This document shows, piece after piece, positions 56,945 through 64,000 of a DNA stretch of 64,000 nucleotides. The stretch is taken from the NCBI GenBank assembly GCA_011947345.1, contig JAAVTG010000786.1:1-64000 (forward strand), in the 5' to 3' direction. How positions within the stretch are numbered: position 1 is the stretch's first letter; each line of letters starts with the position of its first letter. The notes beneath the pieces were generated by a model. The model did not search any database. It was not told the origin of the DNA and was given only the letters and a program-made list of their open reading frames with translations. This DNA comes from Phytophthora quininea. Its lineage: Eukaryota; Oomycota; Peronosporomycetes; Peronosporales; Peronosporaceae. Made by a program: the position numbers and the translations under genes.

Positions 56945-57473
56945 TCTTTTACTGTATCCACGCCCTTTATGTTGCTCGTTGAGGCGAACGGGCTGGTCCA
57001 TCCTATGGCTTCTCCGGCCGTCTGCGCTGCGACTGGCTCGGACCGCGGCCGTGTGTTTGCCGCAGACGACGCGCGAACAAGTACGCGACTGGTTGCAGCG
57101 GAAAACCGACCACCGACCGATGGTCGAGCTAGCCTCACCACCAAGAGCGCGCAGCCAGCGCTGGGGTCGGCGACAGCGCTGGGGTCAGCGACAGCGCCGT
57201 GGATCTGCTGAGAGACTGCGGTAGCTATCGTCGCGCGTGTAAGCGGCCTGTTGTCACCAACGAAAGTCGGGCTGGCGATCCGTCTAGCGGTGAGTGGTCT
57301 TGGTTGCCACGGAGTACGGGGCCGATCTAGTGCGTCGGCGAGCGTGTGTCGGGGAGGAACGGGCGCGCGTTGTGGTGGGGACCACGCGTGCAGATGTGTG
57401 TGTGTGGTGTGCGACGCGTTGTAGCGCGTGTAGAGCGCTTTGTTGGGAGGTAAGGGTTGTTACGAGAAGGTAC

Positions 57474-57546
57474 TCCCAAATAGTCTAGGCGGTTAGGATA
57501 CGTGGCTTTCACCCACGCGACCCGGGTTCGAGTCCCGGTTTGGGAA
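57474..57546 (+). tRNA. tRNA-Glu(UUC), right array copy 8
   Basis: Intact, T4 downstream, long TG tract; 1,201 bp after copy 6. Confidence 0.97.
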
Positions 57547-58072
57547 TCTTTTACTGTATCCACGCCCTTTATGTTGCTCGTTGAGGCGAACGGGCTGGTC
57601 CATCCTATGGCTTCTCCGGCCGTCTGCGCTGCGACTGGCTCGGACCGCGGCCGTGTGTTTGCCGCAGACGACGCGCGAACAAGTACGCGACTGGTTGCAG
57701 CGGAAAACCGACCACCGACCGATGGTCGAGCTAGCCTCACCACCAGAGCGCGCAGCCAGCGCTGGGGTCGGCGACAGCGCTGGGGTCAGCGACAGCGCCG
57801 TGGATCTGCTGAGAGACTGCGGTAGCTATCGTCGCGCGTGTAAGCGGCCTGTTGTCACCAACGAAAGTCGGGCTGGCGATCCGTCTAGCGGTGAGTGGTC
57901 TTGGTTGCCACGGAGTACGGGGCCGATCTAGTGCGTCGGCGAGCGTGTGTCGGGGAGGAACGGGCGCGCGTTGTGGTGGGGACCACGCGTGCAGATGTGT
58001 GTGTGGTGTGCGACGCGTTGTAGCGCGTGTAGAGCGCTTTGTTGGGAGGTAAGGGTTGTTACGAGAAGGTAC

Positions 58073-58145
58073 TCCCAAATAGTCTAGGCGGTTAGGATAC
58101 GTGGCTTTCACCCACGCGACCCGGGTTCGAGTCCCGGTTTGGGAA
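58073..58145 (+). tRNA. tRNA-Glu(UUC), right array copy 9
   Basis: Intact, T4 downstream, short TG tract; 1,201 bp after copy 7. Confidence 0.97.
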
Positions 58146-58674
58146 TCTTTTACTGTATCCACGCCCTTTATGTTGCTCGTTGAGGCGAACGGGCTGGTCC
58201 ATCCTATGGCTTCTCCGGCCGTCTGCGCTGCGACTGGCTCGGACCGCGGCCGTGTGTTTGCCGCAGACGACGCGCGAACAAGTACGCGACTGGTTGCAGC
58301 GGAAAACCGACCACCGACCGATGGTCGAGCTAGCCTCACCACCAAGAGCGCGCAGCCAGCGCTGGGGTCGGCGACAGCGCTGGGGTCAGCGACAGCGCCG
58401 TGGATCTGCTGAGAGACTGCGGTAGCTATCGTCGCGCGTGTAAGCGGCCTGTTGTCACCAACGAAAGTCGGGCTGGCGATCCGTCTAGCGGTGAGTGGTC
58501 TTGGTTGCCACGGAGTACGGGGCCGATCTAGTGCGTCGGCGAGCGTGTGTCGGGGAGGAACGGGCGCGCGTTGTGGTGGGGACCACGCGTGCAGATGTGT
58601 GTGTGTGGTGTGCGACGCGTTGTAGCGCGTGTAGAGCGCTTTGTTGGGAGGTAAGGGTTGTTACGAGAAGGTAC

Positions 58675-58747
58675 TCCCAAATAGTCTAGGCGGTTAGGAT
58701 ACGTGGCTTTCACCCACGCGACCCGGGTTCGAGTCCCGGTTTGGGAA
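58675..58747 (+). tRNA. tRNA-Glu(UUC), right array copy 10
   Basis: Intact, T4 downstream, long TG tract; 1,201 bp after copy 8. The spacer after it has the one-base variant ctcgaccgcgg. Confidence 0.97.
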
Positions 58748-59275
58748 TCTTTTACTGTATCCACGCCCTTTATGTTGCTCGTTGAGGCGAACGGGCTGGT
58801 CCATCCTATGGCTTCTCCGGCCGTCTGCGCTGCGACTGGCTCGACCGCGGCCGTGTGTTTGCCGCAGACGACGCGCGAACAAGTACGCGACTGGTTGCAG
58901 CGGAAAACCGACCACCGACCGATGGTCGAGCTAGCCTCACCACCAAGAGCGCGCAGCCAGCGCTGGGGTCGGCGACAGCGCTGGGGTCAGCGACAGCGCC
59001 GTGGATCTGCTGAGAGACTGCGGTAGCTATCGTCGCGCGTGTAAGCGGCCTGTTGTCACCAACGAAAGTCGGGCTGGCGATCCGTCTAGCGGTGAGTGGT
59101 CTTGGTTGCCACGGAGTACGGGGCCGATCTAGTGCGTCGGCGAGCGTGTGTCGGGGAGGAACGGGCGCGCGTTGTGGTGGGGACCACGCGTGCAGATGTG
59201 TGTGTGTGGTGTGCGACGCGTTGTAGCGCGTGTAGAGCGCTTTGTTGGGAGGTAAGGGTTGTTACGAGAAGGTAC

Positions 59276-59348
59276 TCCCAAATAGTCTAGGCGGTTAGGA
59301 TACGTGGCTTTCACCCACGCGACCCGGGTTCGAGTCCCGGTTTGGGAA
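59276..59348 (+). tRNA. tRNA-Glu(UUC), right array copy 11
   Basis: Intact, T4 downstream. The following spacer combines the ctcgaccgcgg variant with gctgggtcgg, a pairing seen again only after copy 15. Confidence 0.97.
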
Positions 59349-59891
59349 TCTTTTACTGTATCCACGCCCTTTATGTTGCTCGTTGAGGCGAACGGGCTGG
59401 TCCATCCTATGGCTTCTCCGGCCGTCTGCGCTGCGACTGGCTCGACCGCGGCCGTGTGTTTGCCGCAGACGACGCGCGAACAAGTACGCGACTGGTTGCA
59501 GCGGAAAACCGACCACCGACCGATGGTCGAGCTAGCCTCACCACCAAGAGCGCGCAGCCAGCGCTGGGTCGGCGACAGCGCTGGGGTCAGCGACAGCGCT
59601 GGGGTCAGCGACAGCGCCGTGGATCTGCTGAGAGACTGCGGTAGCTATCGTCGCGCGTGTAAGCGGCCTGTTGTCACCAACGAAAGTCGGGCTGGCGATC
59701 CGTCTAGCGGTGAGTGGTCTTGGTTGCCACGGAGTACGGGGCCGATCTAGTGCGTCGGCGAGCGTGTGTCGGGGAGGAACGGGCGCGCGTTGTGGTGGGG
59801 ACCACGCGTGCAGATGTGTGTGTGGTGTGCGACGCGTTGTAGCGCGTGTAGAGCGCTTTGTTGGGAGGTAAGGGTTGTTACGAGAAGGTAC

Positions 59892-59964
59892 TCCCAAATA
59901 GTCTAGGCGGTTAGGATACGTGGCTTTCACCCACGCGACCCGGGTTCGAGTCCCGGTTTGGGAA
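59892..59964 (+). tRNA. tRNA-Glu(UUC), right array copy 12
   Basis: Intact, T4 downstream. The following spacer has a rearranged 15 bp tract (gtcagcgcgtcagcg). Confidence 0.97.
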
Positions 59965-60501
59965 TCTTTTACTGTATCCACGCCCTTTATGTTGCTCGTT
60001 GAGGCGAACGGGCTGGTCCATCCTATGGCTTCTCCGGCCGTCTGCGCTGCGACTGGCTCGGACCGCGGCCGTGTGTTTGCCGCAGACGACGCGCGAACAA
60101 GTACGCGACTGGTTGCAGCGGAAAACCGACCACCGACCGATGGTCGAGCTAGCCTCACCACCAAGAGCGCGCAGCCAGCGCTGGGGTCAGCGCGTCAGCG
60201 ACAGCGCTGGGGTCAGCGACAGCGCCGTGGATCTGCTGAGAGACTGCGGTAGCTATCGTCGCGCGTGTAAGCGGCCTGTTGTCACCAACGAAAGTCGGGC
60301 TGGCGATCCGTCTAGCGGTGAGTGGTCTTGGTTGCCACGGAGTACGGGGCCGATCTAGTGCGTCGGCGAGCGTGTGTCGGGGAGGAACGGGCGCGCGTTG
60401 TGGTGGGGACCACGCGTGCAGATGTGTGTGTGTGGTGTGCGACGCGTTGTAGCGCGTGTAGAGCGCTTTGTTGGGAGGTAAGGGTTGTTACGAGAAGGTA
60501 C

Positions 60502-60575
60502 TCCCAAATAGTCTAGGCGGTTAGGATACGTGGCTTTCACCCACGCGACCCGGGTTCAGAGTCCCGGTTTGGGAA
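60502..60575 (+). tRNA. tRNA-Glu(UUC), right array copy 13, T-loop insertion
   Basis: 74 bases. An extra A in the T loop (GGGTTCAGAGTCCC) enlarges the loop and breaks the B box, so transcription and folding should suffer. T3 downstream. Confidence 0.85.
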
Positions 60576-61099
60576 TCTTTACTGTATCCACGCCCTTTAT
60601 GTTGCTCGTTGAGGCGAACGGGCTGGTCCATCCTATGGCTTCTCCGGCCGTCTGCGCTGCGACTGGCTCGGACCGCGGCCGTGTGTTTGCCGCAGACGAC
60701 GCGCGAACAAGTACGCGACTGGTTGCAGCGGAAAACCGACCACCGACCGATGGTCGAGCTAGCCTCACCACCAAGAGCGCGCAGCCAGCGCTGGGGTCGG
60801 CGACAGCGCTGGGGTCAGCGACAGCGCCGTGGATCTGCTGAGAGACTGCGGTAGCTATCGTCGCGCGTGTAAGCGGCCTGTTGTCACCAACGAAAGTCGG
60901 GCTGGCGATCCGTCTAGCGGTGAGTGGTCTTGGTTGCCACGGAGTACGGGGCCGATCTAGTGCGTCGGCGAGCGTGTGTCGGGGAGGAACGGGCGCGCGT
61001 TGTGGTGGGGACCACGCGTGCAGATGTGTGTGGTGTGCGACGCGTTGTAGCGCGTGTAGAGCGCTTTGTTGGGAGGTAAGGGTTGTTACGAGAAGGTAC

Positions 61100-61171
61100 T
61101 CCCAAATAGTCTAGGCGGTTAGATACGTGGCTTTCACCCACGCGACCCGGGTTCGAGTCCCGGTTTGGGAA
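61100..61171 (+). tRNA. tRNA-Glu(UUC), right array copy 14, D-arm deletion
   Basis: 72 bases. One G is missing from the D arm (GGTTAGATACG), the counterpart of the lesion in left-array copy 8. T3 downstream. Confidence 0.85.
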
Positions 61172-61694
61172 TCTTTACTGTATCCACGCCCTTTATGTTG
61201 CTCGTTGAGGCGAACGGGCTGGTCCATCCTATGGCTTCTCCGGCCGTCTGCGCTGCGACTGGCTCGACCGCGGCCGTGTGTTTGCCGCAGACGACGCGCG
61301 AACAAGTACGCGACTGGTTGCAGCGGAAAACCGACCACCGACCGATGGTCGAGCTAGCCTCACCACCAAGAGCGCGCAGCCAGCGCTGGGGTCGGCGACA
61401 GCGCTGGGGTCAGCGACAGCGCCGTGGATCTGCTGAGAGACTGCGGTAGCTATCGTCGCGCGTGTAAGCGGCCTGTTGTCACCAACGAAAGTCGGGCTGG
61501 CGATCCGTCTAGCGGTGAGTGGTCTTGGTTGCCACGGAGTACGGGGCCGATCTAGTGCGTCGGCGAGCGTGTGTCGGGGAGGAACGGGCGCGCGTTGTGG
61601 TGGGGACCACGCGTGCAGATGTGTGTGTGGTGTGCGACGCGTTGTAGCGTGTGTAGCGCTTTGTTGGGAGGTAAGGGTTGTTACGAGAAGGTAC

Positions 61695-61766
61695 TCCCAA
61701 ATAGTCTAGGCGGTTAGGATACGTGGCTTCACCCACGCGACCCGGGTTCGAGTCCCGGTTTGGGAA
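61695..61766 (+). tRNA. tRNA-Glu(UUC), right array copy 15, anticodon-loop deletion
   Basis: 72 bases. One T is missing from the anticodon loop, leaving six bases (CTTCAC). It should not decode normally. T3 downstream. Confidence 0.85.
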
Positions 61767-62308
61767 TCTTTACTGTATCCACGCCCTTTATGTTGCTCGT
61801 TGAGGCGAACGGGCTGGTCCATCCTATGGCTTCTCCGGCCGTCTGCGCTGCGACTGGCTCGACCGCGGCCGTGTGTTTGCCGCAGACGACGCGCGAACAA
61901 GTACGCGACTGGTTGCAGCGGAAAACCGACCACCGACCGATGGTCGAGCTAGCCTCACCACCAAGAGCGCGCAGCCAGCGCTGGGTCGGCGACAGCGCTG
62001 GGGTCAGCGACAGCGCTGGGGTCAGCGACAGCGCCGTGGATCTGCTGAGAGACTGCGGTAGCTATCGTCGCGCGTGTAAGCGGCCTGTTGTCACCAACGA
62101 AAGTCGGGCTGGCGATCCGTCTAGCGGTGAGTGGTCTTGGTTGCCACGGAGTACGGGGCCGATCTAGTGCGTCGGCGAGCGTGTGTCGGGGAGGAACGGG
62201 CGCGCGTTGTGGTGGGGACCACGCGTGCAGATGTGTGTGTGGTGTGCGACGCGTTGTAGCGCGTGTAGAGCGCTTTGTTGGGAGGTAAGGGTTGTTACGA
62301 GAAGGTAC

Positions 62309-62381
62309 TCCCAAATAGTCTAGGCGGTTAGGATACGTGGCTTTCACCCACGCGACCCGGGTTCGAGTCCCGGTTTGGGAA
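62309..62381 (+). tRNA. tRNA-Glu(UUC), right array copy 16
   Basis: Intact, T4 downstream. Confidence 0.97.
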
Positions 62382-62907
62382 TCTTTTACTGTATCCACGC
62401 CCTTTATGTTGCTCGTTGAGGCGAACGGGCTGGTCCATCCTATGGCTTCTCCGGCCGTCTGCGCTGCGACTGGCTCGGACCGCGGCCGTGTGTTTGCCGC
62501 AGACGACGCGCGAACAAGTACGCGACTGGTTGCAGCGGAAAACCGACCACCGACCGATGGTCGAGCTAGCCTCACCACCAAGAGCGCGCAGCCAGCGCTG
62601 GGGTCGGCGACAGCGCTGGGGTCAGCGACAGCGCCGTGGATCTGCTGAGAGACTGCGGTAGCTATCGTCGCGCGTGTAAGCGGCCTGTTGTCACCAACGA
62701 AAGTCGGGCTGGCGATCCGTCTAGCGGTGAGTGGTCTTGGTTGCCACGGAGTACGGGGCCGATCTAGTGCGTCGGCGAGCGTGTGTCGGGAGGAACGGGC
62801 GCGCGTTGTGGTGGGGACCACGCGTGCAGATGTGTGTGTGGTGTGCGACGCGTTGTAGCGCGTGTAGAGCGCTTTGTTGGGAGGTAAGGGTTGTTACGAG
62901 AAGGTAC

Positions 62908-62980
62908 TCCCAAATAGTCTAGGCGGTTAGGATACGTGGCTTTCACCCACGCGACCCGGGTTCGAGTCCCGGTTTGGGAA
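62908..62980 (+). tRNA. tRNA-Glu(UUC), right array copy 17, T3 only
   Basis: Intact cloverleaf with T3 downstream. Confidence 0.96.
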
Positions 62981-63507
62981 TCTTTACTGTATCCACGCCC
63001 TTTATGTTGCTCGTTGAGGCGAACGGGCTGGTCCATCCTATGGCTTCTCCGGCCGTCTGCGCTGCGACTGGCTCGGACCGCGGCCGTGTGTTTGCCGCAG
63101 ACGACGCGCGAACAAGTACGCGACTGGTTGCAGCGGAAAACCGACCACCGACCGATGGTCGAGCTAGCCTCACCACCAAGAGCGCGCAGCCAGCGCTGGG
63201 GTCGGCGACAGCGCTGGGGTCAGCGACAGCGCCGTGGATCTGCTGAGAGACTGCGGTAGCTATCGTCGCGCGTGTAAGCGGCCTGTTGTCACCAACGAAA
63301 GTCGGGCTGGCGATCCGTCTAGCGGTGAGTGGTCTTGGTTGCCACGGAGTACGGGGCCGATCTAGTGCGTCGGCGAGCGTGTGTCGGGGAGGAACGGGCG
63401 CGCGTTGTGGTGGGGACCACGCGTGCAGATGTGTGTGTGTGTGTGCGACGCGTTGTAGCGCGTGTAGAGCGCTTTGTTGGGAGGTAAGGGTTGTTACGAG
63501 AAGGTAC

Positions 63508-63580
63508 TCCCAAATAGTCTAGGCGGTTAGGATACGTGGCTTTCACCCACGCGACCCGGGTTCGAGTCCCGGTTTGGGAA
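63508..63580 (+). tRNA. tRNA-Glu(UUC), right array copy 18, T3 only
   Basis: Intact cloverleaf with T3 downstream. The following spacer again has the ctcgaccgcgg variant. Confidence 0.96.
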
Positions 63581-64000
63581 TCTTTACTGTATCCACGCCC
63601 TTTATGTTGCTCGTTGAGGCGAACGGGCTGGTCCATCCTATGGCTTCTCCGGCCGTCTGCGCTGCGACTGGCTCGACCGCGGCCGTGTGTTTGCCGCAGA
63701 CGACGCGCGAACAAGTACGCGACTGGTTGCAGCGGAAAACCGACCACCGACCGATGGTCGAGCTAGCCTCACCACCAAGAGCGCGCAGCCAGCGCTGGGG
63801 TCGGCGACAGCGCTGGGGTCAGCGACAGCGCCGTGGATCTGCTGAGAGACTGCGGTAGCTATCGTCGCGCGTGTAAGCGGCCTGTTGTCACCAACGAAAG
63901 TCGGGCTGGCGATCCGTCTAGCGGTGAGTGGTCTTGGTTGCCACGGAGTACGGGGCCGATCTAGTGCGTCGGCGAGCGTGTGTCGGGGAGGAACGGGCGC

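Larger units (their letters stand above)
52879..64000 (+). repeat. Tandem array of ~600 bp units each carrying tRNA-Glu(UUC)
   Basis: Eighteen tRNA copies recur at 595-636 bp. Spacer sequence is nearly identical between units and unrelated to that of the left array. Length differences come from a 15 bp element (cagcgctggggtcag) present 1-4 times and from a TG dinucleotide tract. The first unit starts abruptly at accaagagcgcgcag, just after the CTCA microsatellite. The array is open at the right edge of the window. Confidence 0.97.

Noticed and set aside
53016..63858. Repeated open frames up to 339 residues in the right array
   Set aside because: The same argument applies: they are composed of spacer plus tRNA sequence, and their length changes with the copy number of the 15 bp element.

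Overview
The window is nuclear DNA of an oomycete, most likely a Phytophthora-like peronosporalean. Host genes are compact and carry 60-75 nt GT-AG introns. They encode eukaryotic proteins (NAT10-type RNA acetyltransferase, CNNM/DUF21-CBS transporter, START-FYVE protein, ribosomal protein S30). They sit among mobile-element families I recognise from oomycete genomes: PiggyBac with a C-terminal cysteine-rich domain, Helitrons with a DUF6570-type N-terminus, Harbinger-like and pogo-like DDE relics, and a LINE. This assignment rests on recalled protein families, not on a search.

Layout. (1) 1-8996: a tandem array of ~600-650 bp units, each with one minus-strand tRNA-Glu(CUC); 14 copies are visible and the array runs off the left edge. 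(2) 8997-12240: a PiggyBac 3' end cut by the array, a decayed pogo-like transposase and gene-free DNA. (3) 12279-17759: three intact host genes (small single-TM protein, NAT10, CNNM). (4) 18-24 kb: gene-poor, AT-rich DNA with a Harbinger-like relic. (5) 24.1-33.3 kb: a second host island with START-FYVE, coiled-coil, S30, lipoyl-like and ELW-repeat genes. (6) 33.6-47.7 kb: a transposon nest. It holds a TA-flanked MITE, two Helitron relics facing outward from each other, a pyruvate kinase fragment between them, a solo-LTR-like insertion in one Helitron and a LINE in the other. (7) 48348-52275: a TTAA-bounded PiggyBac with a decayed transposase. (8) 52356: one tRNA-Val(UAC). (9) 52879-64000: a second tandem array of ~600 bp units, each with one plus-strand tRNA-Glu(UUC); 18 copies are visible and the array runs off the right edge.

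The most striking feature is that the two arrays carry the two glutamate isoacceptors, have unrelated spacer DNA, and are both transcribed outward from one ~44 kb segment. Many units lack a T4 run after the tRNA, so termination or read-through differs between copies. The right array also shows a higher-order dimer of ~1,201 bp. A second notable pattern is that each Helitron relic has a divergently oriented accessory reading frame upstream, and the two accessory frames resemble each other.

Caveat: several genes (FYVE, coiled-coil, ELW-repeat, PiggyBac) show single-base frame changes, some next to homopolymers. These could be assembly errors rather than decay, and the same doubt applies to one-base differences among tRNA copies.
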